Shown in pieces: positions 42,341-51,550 of a DNA stretch of 64,000 bases (positions are counted from its first letter, which is position 1; each line of letters begins with the position of its first letter). A model generated the notes under the pieces. The model saw only the letters and a program-made list of their open reading frames with translations, searched no databases and was not told the origin of the DNA. This DNA comes from Hymenobacter sp. BT730 (lineage in GTDB: Bacteria > Bacteroidota > Bacteroidia > Cytophagales > Hymenobacteraceae): contig NZ_JAUOFB010000007.1 of the NCBI RefSeq assembly GCF_030542105.1, positions 62,001 to 126,000 on the forward strand, given 5' to 3'. The position numbers and the translations under genes are program-made.

Positions 42341-44929
42341 CTAGCGAATCTGCTGACCGATGATGAAGTGAAAATGACCTTTGTCCTGGGTTCCCTGCGT
42401 AACGCCAGGGTAGCGGGGCACAGTGTCTAAACCGTAGCCGTAGTCGAAGCCTAGCAAACCGAATGCCGACATGAAAACGCGGGCACCTACGCCCACCGAA
42501 CGGTACAGTTTATAAGGATTGTATTCTGAGTAGCGTTCCACGGCATTACCGGCTTCGGCAAAGCTGAGTATGTAAACGGTAGCCGCTGGGTTTAGGGAAA
42601 CCGGATAACGCAACTCCATCACATATTTATTGTACGCTACCCCGCCGCTGGAATTAGGCGACTGAATAGCATTTACCTCATTCGGGTCATCGTAGCCACG
42701 TAAGCCTACGTACTCAGTACCCACCAGGAAGTTGGAAGAACCACCTGATGCCATACCGGAGCCACCCAACTTGAAGCGCTCAAATGGGCCGATAGGACGG
42801 CTGGAATTGTAAGTACCAATAAAGCCGAAGTGGGCCCGGGTATTCAGTACCAGTTTGCCAATAATGGGCGTAAACCACGAGGCATCAAACATCCACTTAT
42901 GGAATTCCACCCATTCATTCACGTTCGGATGGGCCCCTTTGAACGCCGAGTAAGGAGGCGTCAGGTTTACACTAAGCGAAAGGGCCGAGCCCCGACGCGT
43001 ATAGGTCGGATTATCGGTGCTATTACGGGAAAGGGTGGTGTTCAGGGTGATGTTGTTGGCATTACCCGTACCATTTTGGAAGCCCTGCAGATAGGTATAG
43101 TTATTCAGCTTGTACTGGCTAACCGACAGCGAATTGCTCAGGGAGAAATAGTCATCAGGCCAGCGCAGATAGCGGCCCAGGCTTACCGAGGCACTGTTTA
43201 CTTTAATAGAGCTACCTGTCTTCACATCGAAGTTGGTGCCTACCCGCTGAATGCTTTTGTTGAGGGATACCGACAGCGAATTACGCTTACGGCCGCCCAG
43301 CCATGGTTCCGTGAAGGAGAAGGAATAGGCCTGATACTGCAAGCCATTGGCCTGAATATTCAGGGCCAGGCGCTGGCCGTCACCAGCCGGTACCGGGCGC
43401 CAGTTGCGCAGGTCACCGGCTTTACGTAGCGAGAAGTTGTTGAACACGAGGCCCACCGTACCAATAAAGCCGGCATAACCACCCCAGCCACCAGACAAGG
43501 TAATCTGGTCAGAAGGCTTTTCTTCTACCGTATAGTTGATATCCACCGTACCGTCGGCCTGATTAGGCACTGGGTTGATGCCTACTTTTTCGGGGTCGAA
43601 ATAACCCAAAGAGGAAATCTCCCGCTGGGAGCGAATGAGCAACTCGCGGTTAAACTTCTCTCCTGGCAGGGTACGTAGTTCCCGCCGAATTACATGGTCG
43701 CTGGTTTTGGTGTTGCCAGCAATGTTGATGTCTTTGATTCGAGCCTGTACCCCTTCATTGATGCGCATCTCAATATCAATGGAGTCTCCTTCTACCTTGG
43801 TTTCAATGGGGTCGATGGAGAAGAACAGATACCCATCGTTCATGTAGAGCGAGGTAATATCCTGCCCGGCGGGGTTGTAGTTCAGGCGCTTATCCAGCGT
43901 TTCCTTGCTGTATACGCTGCCTTCTTTAATACCCAGCACGGAGGCCAGCGTCTTATTATCGTAGAGGTAGTTGCCAGCCCAGGTAATGTTACGGAAGTAA
44001 TATTTCGGGCCTTCATCCACTCGAATTTGCAGGGCCAGCTTATCTACGTCCTGCACCGTGGTTTTGTGAATACCAAATTTTCCGTTTTCAGTACCTAGCC
44101 AGTGATAGGAGCGGCTCTGGGCTGTAGTAATCAGGGAGTCCGATAGAATAATAGCATCGCGGTAACCCTGTGAGTTGTAGTACTCAATTACCTTCTCTTT
44201 ATCCTCTTCAAATTCCTTGCGCTGGAACTTGCCCGCGTTCAGGAACTTATAGAACTTCTTTTCCTTGGTCTTCTTCATCTGGCCCTTCAGCTTGCCATCC
44301 TTAAGAGCCGAGTTTCCAAGAAAGGTAATGTCGCTGATGTGAACACGGGCGCCGCGGTTTACTGCAAATACCAGCACTACGCTATTAGGCAAGGTAGAGT
44401 CCGGCCGTTGCGTTACGTCTACTTTTGCATTCAGGAATCCTTTGTTGGTAAAAAACTTACGAACCTGCTCCCGGGTATTACTCAGTAGGGCATCCGTTAC
44501 CACTTTACCCCGGATAAGCTTAATCTTTGCTTTCACGTCATCTGCCTGAGTCTTTCCAATACCGGTGAACACAAAGTTGGACAGACGTGGGCGTTCCTTT
44601 ACATCGAATACCAGGAACACCCGGGTGCCTTCAATCCGGTCGATACCCACGCTGACGTCGCCTACAATACCCTGGTCCCAGAGCTTGCGGATAGCTTTCC
44701 CAATCTCTTCTCCTGGGATACTCACCGGGTCCCCTATTTTCAGGCCCGTAATGCCTACCAGCGTATTTGGATCGAGGTAACGGGTACCGGTAAAGGTGAT
44801 GCCGCCCACCTGATACCGCTGAGGCTCTGGGGCAGCTGGCGCATTCTGGGCAAAAGCGGGCGTAGCCAGCCAGCTATACGCTAACAGGAAAGTGAGCAGG
44901 CTAAAAACCCGGATACTGGTGAAGTTCAT
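42341..44929 (-). CDS. bamA: Outer-membrane protein assembly factor BamA
   Basis: Omp85 protein that inserts beta-barrels into the outer membrane. From ATG 44929 it has 862 residues: signal peptide (MNFTSIRVFSLLTFLLAYSW...), several POTRA domains (residues ~35-450, e.g. GITFTGTRYLDPNTLVGITG, DINIAGNTKTSDHVIRREL) and a C-terminal beta-barrel. ATG 44929 lies ten bases after the uppS stop; the longer start at 45115 runs back into uppS. The C-terminus ends IGQQIR rather than in the usual aromatic residue, which is of interest. uppS-bamA-ompH-ompH is the phylum-typical order. Confidence 0.96.
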   Translation of the reverse strand: MNFTSIRVFSLLTFLLAYSWLATPAFAQNAPAAPEPQRYQVGGITFTGTRYLDPNTLVGITGLKIGDPVSIPGEEIGKAIRKLWDQGIVGDVSVGIDRIEGTRVFLVFDVKERPRLSNFVFTGIGKTQADDVKAKIKLIRGKVVTDALLSNTREQVRKFFTNKGFLNAKVDVTQRPDSTLPNSVVLVFAVNRGARVHISDITFLGNSALKDGKLKGQMKKTKEKKFYKFLNAGKFQRKEFEEDKEKVIEYYNSQGYRDAIILSDSLITTAQSRSYHWLGTENGKFGIHKTTVQDVDKLALQIRVDEGPKYYFRNITWAGNYLYDNKTLASVLGIKEGSVYSKETLDKRLNYNPAGQDITSLYMNDGYLFFSIDPIETKVEGDSIDIEMRINEGVQARIKDINIAGNTKTSDHVIRRELRTLPGEKFNRELLIRSQREISSLGYFDPEKVGINPVPNQADGTVDINYTVEEKPSDQITLSGGWGGYAGFIGTVGLVFNNFSLRKAGDLRNWRPVPAGDGQRLALNIQANGLQYQAYSFSFTEPWLGGRKRNSLSVSLNKSIQRVGTNFDVKTGSSIKVNSASVSLGRYLRWPDDYFSLSNSLSVSQYKLNNYTYLQGFQNGTGNANNITLNTTLSRNSTDNPTYTRRGSALSLSVNLTPPYSAFKGAHPNVNEWVEFHKWMFDASWFTPIIGKLVLNTRAHFGFIGTYNSSRPIGPFERFKLGGSGMASGGSSNFLVGTEYVGLRGYDDPNEVNAIQSPNSSGGVAYNKYVMELRYPVSLNPAATVYILSFAEAGNAVERYSEYNPYKLYRSVGVGARVFMSAFGLLGFDYGYGLDTVPRYPGVTQGTQDKGHFHFIIGQQIR

Positions 44930-44939
44930 TCGGAAAGAC

Positions 44940-45686
44940 TTACGAAACGGTGAGCTGCTCACTGGTTTTACCAAAGCGCCGTTCGCGGCGTTGGTAGGCA
45001 CAAATTGCGTCATAAAAATGGTCGCGGCGGAAATCGGGCCAGAGCAGCTCCGTGATATAAAGTTCGGTGTAGGCCAGTTGCCACAACAAGAAGTTGCTGA
45101 TGCGCTGCTCGCCACTGGTGCGGATCAGCAATTCCGGATCAGGCATTCCGGCCGTAGCGAGGTAACCAGCAATGGTTTGTTCCGTAATGCTAGCCGGTAA
45201 CAAGGAGCCCGCCGCTACTGCTTCACCCATCCGCTGGGCGGCCTGGGTAAGATCCCAGCGGCCACTATAGCTCAGAGCCAGCACCAAGGTCATGCGGTTA
45301 CCAGCGCGGGTAAGCTCTTTGGCCTCAGCTAACTCCTGTTGGCAGGCAGTAGGCAGATTTTCTGTTTGCCCAATAGCTTCCAGCCGGATGTTGTTTTTTA
45401 ATAGGGTAGGCGTTTCTTGGCGAATAGTATGCACCAGTAGCTGCATTAGCGCCATCACCTCATGCTTAGGGCGCGACCAGTTTTCGGTGGAAAACGCATA
45501 CATCGTGAGGTATTGCACACCTAGCTCTGCTGCTGCCTCCACCGTTTCCCGCACGGCAGTAATAGCATTCTGGTGCCCAAAAATGCGTAGCCCACCCTTT
45601 TGCTTGGCCCAACGGCCATTACCATCCATAATGACGGCTACATGGGCAGGAATTCTGGTAGGATCTATTTCGGACCGCGCGGCCAT
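44940..45686 (-). CDS. uppS: Undecaprenyl diphosphate synthase (isoprenyl transferase)
   Basis: Makes the C55 lipid carrier for peptidoglycan and O-antigen. The 248-residue cis-prenyltransferase has VAVIMDGNGRWAKQ with the catalytic Asp, FSTENWSRP and the C-terminal PDPELLIRTSGEQRISNFLLW. Length normal. It lies between a PorG-like gene and bamA. Confidence 0.97.
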   Translation of the reverse strand: MAARSEIDPTRIPAHVAVIMDGNGRWAKQKGGLRIFGHQNAITAVRETVEAAAELGVQYLTMYAFSTENWSRPKHEVMALMQLLVHTIRQETPTLLKNNIRLEAIGQTENLPTACQQELAEAKELTRAGNRMTLVLALSYSGRWDLTQAAQRMGEAVAAGSLLPASITEQTIAGYLATAGMPDPELLIRTSGEQRISNFLLWQLAYTELYITELLWPDFRRDHFYDAICAYQRRERRFGKTSEQLTVS

Positions 45687-45750
45687 TCGTGTGTTTTGCG
45701 TAAAGAGGCTGCAAGTTACGCAAATGGTTGCATTACCCTGCCCGGTTTAG

Positions 45751-46491
45751 CTATTGCAATAACCGGTTGTTCTCTTTGTACACATCGGGGCAGCGAATTT
45801 TATAGAATGTGTAGGAAACACTTAGCCCACTATAAAAATACCAATCCTGGTCATGTCGGTTAGCTAATACCTCGTTTTGCTTGCTAAGCTGATCTAGCTC
45901 ATCGGTAAATGCTTTCCGGGCCCCCACTTCCATTCCCAAGTTCCAGTGGCGGGACAGACCGACTTTGGCACCAATACCAGCAGGAACGGCCACCCCTATC
46001 ACGGTGTTCGAAAAGGTCTGCCCATTTTGCAGCACCGTTTTAACCGGGGCCAGAAAACCTGCTACGCCTACAAAAACAAACGGGGTGAAGCGAGTTTTGG
46101 TCTTCGCACCATAATAGTCGAAGAAGTTATATTCCAGAATCCCCGCTACCTCATAAATACTTCCTTTCAGGTAGCCTCCACGATTGGCATTTAGCGGGGC
46201 AGTATCGCCATTTACGCCGATTACCTGCTTATCATCTGCCCGTAGAAGCCCAGCCAGCAAGTTACCCCGAAGGGTGATGGGTGCCGATATATCTTTCCGG
46301 TAAAAAGCAGAAACAGCCGGTCGATTATTGGCAAACCGATATTCAGGAGATAATTCCCCCTTATAGTTTACAACTCCAAGGCCTAAGCCTACTTCACTAG
46401 TGTTCTGTGCCTGTGCGCGGAAGGCAAAAAAAACACTCCCTACTTGCGCCAGGCAAATAAGGAGTGTTTTATGCGAGTTCAAATTGATCAT
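45751..46491 (-). CDS. DUF6089 outer-membrane protein, PorG-like (copy 2, next to uppS)
   Basis: A 246-residue protein with signal peptide (~1-29, FAFRAQAQ) and a beta-barrel: alternating strands such as EVGLGLGVVNYKGEL, FTPFVFVGVAGFLAPV and VGLSRHWNLGMEVGARKAF, ending in WYFYSGLSVSYTFYKI. In Porphyromonas gingivalis and Flavobacterium the type IX secretion protein PorG is a DUF6089 protein encoded directly upstream of uppS-bamA-ompH; position, length and sequence fit. It is the second of two tandem DUF6089 genes, so which one corresponds to PorG is uncertain. Confidence 0.82.
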   Translation of the reverse strand: MINLNSHKTLLICLAQVGSVFFAFRAQAQNTSEVGLGLGVVNYKGELSPEYRFANNRPAVSAFYRKDISAPITLRGNLLAGLLRADDKQVIGVNGDTAPLNANRGGYLKGSIYEVAGILEYNFFDYYGAKTKTRFTPFVFVGVAGFLAPVKTVLQNGQTFSNTVIGVAVPAGIGAKVGLSRHWNLGMEVGARKAFTDELDQLSKQNEVLANRHDQDWYFYSGLSVSYTFYKIRCPDVYKENNRLLQ

Positions 46492-46530
46492 CAGACTGGC
46501 TGTGGATTAAACATGACAGCCAATGGCTGG

Positions 46531-47469
46531 CTATCGGAATTTGGGGCTCTTGATTTTAGGAGCGAGGATGTAATTCAAGGTTAAGCCGGTAACGATGTAC
46601 CAGTCCTTTTCATTGCTGTGTCCCCGAATTTCACCTGCTTGCTGGGCTTCCCCAAAGGTGCCTAATTGTGCACCATCGTTGCGGGTGATGTCATAACCAA
46701 AATACTGAGCAGCAGGGCTGGTCAAATCGGCTCTATCCTGAACAAAGTCACCACCTACGTCATCGATGTAGTCGGTGAACGTTTTGCGCCAACCGATTTC
46801 GAAACCTAAGTCAAAGTGACGGTCCAACTTATAACGTACACCAGCACCGAAGGGAATGGCAATCTGACCACGCTTATAAGGCGACTTATAACCTTTTCCG
46901 CTTACATTCTGACCTTCTGTGCCTAAAGGCTGAAGCTCTACATATTGCCCTTTTAAATCGGCTGGAGCATCCGCTTCGGAACCAACCAAACCTTTGGGGT
47001 TGTGTTTGAAAGCGGCTACACCTGCAAATACGTAAGGAACGAAGTCAGGACGACGGATATAGTTGTTGCGGTTTTCGATCAGGTCAAACATGCCAACCAC
47101 AGAGGCCTCAAAGATATCGTTACGGAAGTTCATGTTCCGGGTATAGCGAAACTTAGCATCTTGGTCTTTATCGTCGGCTGCTTTCTGGTCGTCACCGGTG
47201 ATGCGGCCATAGGATAAGCCAAAACGGCCCGAAATCCGGGGAGCAAAACGGCGGGTAAAGGTAAAGCCTAAGTTAGGACGGGTAGCACCTAGCCGTAGAC
47301 TAGCAATATTAGTACGCGGTACGATGTCGCCAAAATAGTTCATGGCGTTTAGGTTCACACCTACCGAGTTATACATTTTCCGCTTGGTAAACCGTTGAGC
47401 GCTTGCGTCTGAAGCAACCAGCGCAAAAGCTAGTATAAGCGCCAGGATAAGGGGGAAAAATCTCTTCAT
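46531..47469 (-). CDS. DUF6089 outer-membrane protein, PorG-like (copy 1)
   Basis: A 312-residue beta-barrel protein with signal peptide (~1-24, VASDASAQ). Strands include NSVGVNLNAMNYFGDIVP, NLGFTFTRRFAPRISGRFGL, FVPYVFAGVAAFKHNP and HFDLGFEIGWRKTFTDYIDD, with C-terminal DWYIVTGLTLNYILAP. It is longer than copy 2 because of two inserted loops. It has its own -7 box and is followed 39 bases later by copy 2. Confidence 0.82.
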   Translation of the reverse strand: MKRFFPLILALILAFALVASDASAQRFTKRKMYNSVGVNLNAMNYFGDIVPRTNIASLRLGATRPNLGFTFTRRFAPRISGRFGLSYGRITGDDQKAADDKDQDAKFRYTRNMNFRNDIFEASVVGMFDLIENRNNYIRRPDFVPYVFAGVAAFKHNPKGLVGSEADAPADLKGQYVELQPLGTEGQNVSGKGYKSPYKRGQIAIPFGAGVRYKLDRHFDLGFEIGWRKTFTDYIDDVGGDFVQDRADLTSPAAQYFGYDITRNDGAQLGTFGEAQQAGEIRGHSNEKDWYIVTGLTLNYILAPKIKSPKFR

Positions 47470-47543
47470 AATCGAACGAAGGTTAAGTATATCGGGGTGC
47501 AGGAAAAGCTATTGATCCGTACGGACACGATTACAGTCAGTGA

Positions 47544-47551
47544 CAAAAGTA
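47544..47551 (-). promoter_or_regulatory. -7 element for the PorG-like genes
   Basis: Minus-strand TACTTTTG, perfect, 74 bases upstream of the copy 1 ATG. Confidence 0.5.
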
Positions 47552-47598
47552 GTGGTTGCCAGCAATATTAAAAATAAAAGCTTCAAAAAGTCCTTATT

Positions 47599-48495
47599 TT
47601 AAGGAAGTAAGCTGCCATCAGGATTGCGGCGGTCATACCCCCAATTTAGCTTGCTACGCAGTGTGCTTAAAAAATTTACGTGGTTCAGTCGTATCAAACG
47701 GGCATTAAAAGTTTCCCGGCGTACGGCAATCTGCACAGTGGCATCCACAGGAACCGAGCGGGAATCTAGGGAAAGAAGAAAGTTATTGCTTCGTCCTTCA
47801 ATCTCAAATGAAATAACGCTGCGGTCGGATACAACGAGTGGACGCACGTTCAGGTTGTGCGGACATACGGGAGAGATGATAAAATTGTTGGTTTGCGGCA
47901 GCATAACCGGACCACCACAACTCAATGAATACCCGGTAGAGCCGGTGGGTGTAGATACAATCAGCCCATCGGCCCAGTATGAATTGAGATATTCTCCATC
48001 GATATACGTGTGCACCACAATCATGGAGGAGGTGTCGCGCTTTAGGATAGAAAACTCATTCAGGCCGAAATTGACTTCGCCAAAAACCTCCGGGTCAGTA
48101 TCTACCCGAATCAAACTCCGCTCTTCGACTACAAAATGACCTTTGAACAGCGCTTCAATGGCTTGCGGAATACGGTCGGGGGTAATGGTTGCCAAGAAGC
48201 CGAGCCGGCCGGTGTGGATGCCCAGAATAGGAATTTGCAGGCTACCCACGTAGGTAACAGTATCCAACAGGGTTCCATCTCCACCAATGCTGAGCACAAA
48301 CTGCATACCGCGGAGAGAGTCTCCGCGCCGAAAGGTGGTAACGGTATCCGGTAGCTCCAAGCGGGTATCTAAATAGACCCGGAACGACTCGACAATATAT
48401 AACTCGGCCTGACGGGCCAGTAAATTATTTAGCAAGGCCTGAATGGCAGGTGCCACACTGTCATCGAAGGGTTTACCCAGAATGGCTATTTTCAT
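47599..48495 (-). CDS. nadK: NAD kinase
   Basis: Phosphorylates NAD to NADP. The 298-residue protein has LSIGGDGTLLDTVTYVG (the GGDG nucleotide motif) and VSTPTGSTGYSLSCGGP. Length normal. It lies between the one-POTRA protein and the PorG-like genes, an order found in many Bacteroidota. Confidence 0.96.
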   Translation of the reverse strand: MKIAILGKPFDDSVAPAIQALLNNLLARQAELYIVESFRVYLDTRLELPDTVTTFRRGDSLRGMQFVLSIGGDGTLLDTVTYVGSLQIPILGIHTGRLGFLATITPDRIPQAIEALFKGHFVVEERSLIRVDTDPEVFGEVNFGLNEFSILKRDTSSMIVVHTYIDGEYLNSYWADGLIVSTPTGSTGYSLSCGGPVMLPQTNNFIISPVCPHNLNVRPLVVSDRSVISFEIEGRSNNFLLSLDSRSVPVDATVQIAVRRETFNARLIRLNHVNFLSTLRSKLNWGYDRRNPDGSLLP

Positions 48496-48537
48496 ATCTA
48501 GAGGCAGACTATAGAATGCTGCAGAACCGGATGAGGC

Positions 48538-49974
48538 TCAGATGGGAAAGGCCGTGCGAATGTATAACCCGGTCTGACCAAGCGCATTGAGGGCGTATTC
48601 CAAGGCAAATACCCGGTCATAATAGGTAACCACGTGCAGCCCGATGCCTGCTGCGAGCAGGAACTGGTTGGGCAGCCGGTTGCTGGAATAAACTAGCGAG
48701 GCCGGCGCTACCACATAACCCATATCGACAAAGGTATTTAAATATATGGCCAGCGGCAGTGTACTGAACTTCGGATTTTCGGTAGCTTCCAGTTGGAGCT
48801 GGCGGGCGCGTAGGATTGGATAGGATAGTCCCTGCTGCAGCAACAGGTAATGCTGTCCATCCACCACATATCGGTCATAGCCCCGCACGAGGGAGGCATA
48901 ACCCAGCGCACGTGAATCGGCATACGCCAGGCGGCGGTTGGTCAGGCGGGTTTGCCCTTCCAGCCCGGCGCTATAGTATAATTGGTAAGGAAGCGCTAGG
49001 TAACGTGTGTATTGGGCGTGCAGAGTAGTATAGCCAGGGCTGGCAGAAGTCAGAAACAGACGCTGTGAGAGAGTAACCTGGGCATAACGCCCGGTAAGCG
49101 GGTAAGCAAAATTGTTGCGCTCGTTGATGATGCGAGTCAGGGCTACATCTACGTAGCTGCGTTGCTGGCTACCAGCAAAATAGGCTGGGTTTCCTATCTG
49201 AATGGAATCAGATATCTGTTCCCGGCGCCACGCCACATCGAGGGCTGTGCGGCGTTGCACGGTATTGCGCCAGCGCAGCCCTGCTAATAGGTAGGTCCGA
49301 TGAAAGGCGAAGCCACTTTCTGACCGATAGGTCAGCAGCTGGTCGTGCTCAGTGCGGTAATCAAGCGCCCTACTGCGGGCAAAGGAGGCACCCAAAGCCA
49401 GGCCTGGGCGTTGCCTGTTGCCAGGGTTTTCAAAAAACACTTCGTATTTCTGGTTGAAGCCCAATTGCAAGTTGCCGCGCAACTGCTCGTTTCGCCCCCG
49501 GAAATTGTTGCGCACCACGTGCACGCCATAATCTACGCGCCGCCATCGGTCAGGCCTATCAAGCCAGGACCGGATATTCCGGTCAGCCAAGGAGAAAATA
49601 GGAATGGGAAAGGTATACCAGCGCTCCTGCAGGCTAAAGAGGATGGTAACTTCTCCATCACGACAAACAGTCTGTACTAAAACTGCGTGAAACAGCTGTA
49701 GGTTGAGCAGGCGGCGACGGTTGGTTTCCAGGCGGCTAGTCAAGGCAGAGGCGACCAGCGTATCACCTTCCTGAAAGTCCAACTCAGCTCTTAAAATCCG
49801 CTCCTTGGTTACTTCATTCCCTACAAAGACAACGGAGCTTACCCGCAAGGTGCTGTAGTTGGGGCAATGTACCCGCACGAGGCTATCCGTTGGGGTACTG
49901 CGCGCTGTGTCCGCCACCCAAACCGTCTTCTCAGACGGTAACCATATCAGTAAAGCAAATACAAATCCCAGCAC
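48538..49974 (-). CDS. One-POTRA outer-membrane protein of the BamA/TamA superfamily
   Basis: A 478-residue protein with N-terminal signal segment (~1-21), one POTRA-like domain (~43-115, VSSVVFVGNEVTKERILRAE, REEVTILFSLQERW), and a beta-barrel with the Omp85 C-terminal signature GIGLHVVTYYDRVFALEYAL ending in LYIRTAFPI. It is shorter than BamA or TamA and may be a lineage-specific barrel insertase or transporter. It lies 42 bases ahead of nadK. Function unproven. Confidence 0.8.
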   Translation of the reverse strand: MLGFVFALLIWLPSEKTVWVADTARSTPTDSLVRVHCPNYSTLRVSSVVFVGNEVTKERILRAELDFQEGDTLVASALTSRLETNRRRLLNLQLFHAVLVQTVCRDGEVTILFSLQERWYTFPIPIFSLADRNIRSWLDRPDRWRRVDYGVHVVRNNFRGRNEQLRGNLQLGFNQKYEVFFENPGNRQRPGLALGASFARSRALDYRTEHDQLLTYRSESGFAFHRTYLLAGLRWRNTVQRRTALDVAWRREQISDSIQIGNPAYFAGSQQRSYVDVALTRIINERNNFAYPLTGRYAQVTLSQRLFLTSASPGYTTLHAQYTRYLALPYQLYYSAGLEGQTRLTNRRLAYADSRALGYASLVRGYDRYVVDGQHYLLLQQGLSYPILRARQLQLEATENPKFSTLPLAIYLNTFVDMGYVVAPASLVYSSNRLPNQFLLAAGIGLHVVTYYDRVFALEYALNALGQTGLYIRTAFPI

Positions 49975-49986
49975 CCGTAGCCGCGC

Positions 49987-50664
49987 TTACAGGCTCAGGT
50001 ACTTCAGCAGGGCGTCGTACCGATCCTGCTCGTCTTCTCCCAGTTCGCTGCTGCCGCTGAACTGAGCGCTGATGGTATAGCCAAAACGTTCCAGCGTGGC
50101 CGCAATACGGGCCAGGTCCGGCGTATTCAGTTTAAGCGTGAGTCTGATTTTATAAGGCTCATTTTCGTCCCGGGCCACGTGGGCGCTCAATACTTTGGCA
50201 TTGTTTTCTTCTACGTAGCGGCTGATTTGGGAAAGAGAATAGTCGCGCTCATCCATGGTCAGCACCAGAATACCCCCCAGCCCAATAGCAACGGGCGTTT
50301 CGCCGAAGGCTGCCAGCGTATCACTTACCGAAACCACGCCGATATAGTCATGCCGGTCGTCAAGGACAGGAATAAGCTGCACTTTGTTCTGCACCGCCAT
50401 TTCAATGATATTATAGAAATGCTGGTCACGCTGCACGTGCACATCGGCGTAACCGAATGGAATGCTGGCCAGCAGCTGTTCCGTCCCGTTTACATCCAGA
50501 ATATCGGCTTCCGTAATCAGGCCCCGGTAGCGGCGGTTTTCGACTACGGGCAGCTGGCCTACGTGAAACTCATCGAGCCACTTCGCTGCCTTGCCGGCTG
50601 AGTCCGTCACCTTCAGTGGCGGAATCATTTGATTAATCATGTCTTCGGCAATCATCGAGAGCAT
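49987..50664 (-). CDS. CBS-domain protein
   Basis: A 225-residue cytoplasmic protein with two CBS motifs (residues ~1-120; QLPVVENRRYRGLITEADIL and LIPVLDDRHDYIGVVSVSDT) and a C-terminal ACT-like part (~135-200, GILVLTMDERDYSLSQISRY). Probably senses an adenosine or amino-acid ligand. It is the upstream gene of the block leading to nadK, PorG-like genes, uppS and bamA, 12 bases before the one-POTRA gene; a common Bacteroidota arrangement. Confidence 0.87.
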   Translation of the reverse strand: MLSMIAEDMINQMIPPLKVTDSAGKAAKWLDEFHVGQLPVVENRRYRGLITEADILDVNGTEQLLASIPFGYADVHVQRDQHFYNIIEMAVQNKVQLIPVLDDRHDYIGVVSVSDTLAAFGETPVAIGLGGILVLTMDERDYSLSQISRYVEENNAKVLSAHVARDENEPYKIRLTLKLNTPDLARIAATLERFGYTISAQFSGSSELGEDEQDRYDALLKYLSL

Positions 50665-50767
50665 CGGCTAGAAGCAGTAAAATGGAAGGTAAGCGCTGGC
50701 TAGGCCAAGAACAAACGAGAGCCTTAATACTTTGTTCTAAAACTACCGGAAAGTAACCCAACAGGTT

Positions 50768-51550
50768 TTAGCGACGGGCAACTACCTGTGGCGTAGTACG
50801 CTCCAAAAACTGCGCCAGTAGGGCATTAAAAGCGTCTGGGCGTTCCATCATGGGTGCGTGGCAGCAATGATCCAGAAAGTGCAGCTCAGAATTAGGTAGC
50901 AGCCGGTGAAACTCATGCGCCACCTGAGGCGGCGTAATCGTATCATTCAGCCCCCAGATGAGCAGCGTGGGAACGGATATACGGCTTAAGTCCTTCCCCA
51001 GATTGTGCCGCTGCGCCGAGCGCGCAATGCTGATGATACGCAGGCACTTGGAATTGGAATTGGTGATGCTGAATACTTCATCTACCAACTCTTTAGTTGC
51101 TACGGTGGGGTCGTAGAAAGTATAGGCCACGCGCTCCTGCACAAAGGCGTAGTTGCCGCGCTTGGGGAAAGAGCCACCCATAGAGTCCTCGAACAGGCCA
51201 CTGCTGCCGGTGAGCACCAGGCGGCTTACCTGTTGTGCGTTATGCAGGGTATACACCAAAGCAATATGCCCGCCTAGGGAGTTTCCCAGCACGGTGTAGG
51301 GGCCAGGAAGCTGCACGGCCGCCACAAAGTCTTCCACAAAGTTGACTAGGCCCGGTACACCGGCCTTCAGCAGGGGCATATCGTAGATTGGCAGCAGCGG
51401 AATGACCACGCGGTAGTTCGGGCGGAAGGTTTCTACTACGTCTTCCCAGTTGCTGAGGGCCCCAAATAAGCCATGCAGCAACAGGAGCACGTCGCCGCTT
51501 CCCTCGTCTACATACTGAAAGCCGTTATGTTCCTTAATTTGAAGTTCCAT
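50768..51550 (-). CDS. Alpha/beta-hydrolase
   Basis: A 260-residue alpha/beta-hydrolase from ATG 51550 (51634 would add 28 residues inside the overlapping gene). Oxyanion and nucleophile regions: LLLLHGLFGALSNWEDVV and VLGNSLGGHIAL (Ser nucleophile), with Asp in LLIWGLNDTITPP and His in HCCHAPMMERP. Substrate unknown. It overlaps the pabA-like gene by 17 bases. Confidence 0.88.
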   Translation of the reverse strand: MELQIKEHNGFQYVDEGSGDVLLLLHGLFGALSNWEDVVETFRPNYRVVIPLLPIYDMPLLKAGVPGLVNFVEDFVAAVQLPGPYTVLGNSLGGHIALVYTLHNAQQVSRLVLTGSSGLFEDSMGGSFPKRGNYAFVQERVAYTFYDPTVATKELVDEVFSITNSNSKCLRIISIARSAQRHNLGKDLSRISVPTLLIWGLNDTITPPQVAHEFHRLLPNSELHFLDHCCHAPMMERPDAFNALLAQFLERTTPQVVARR

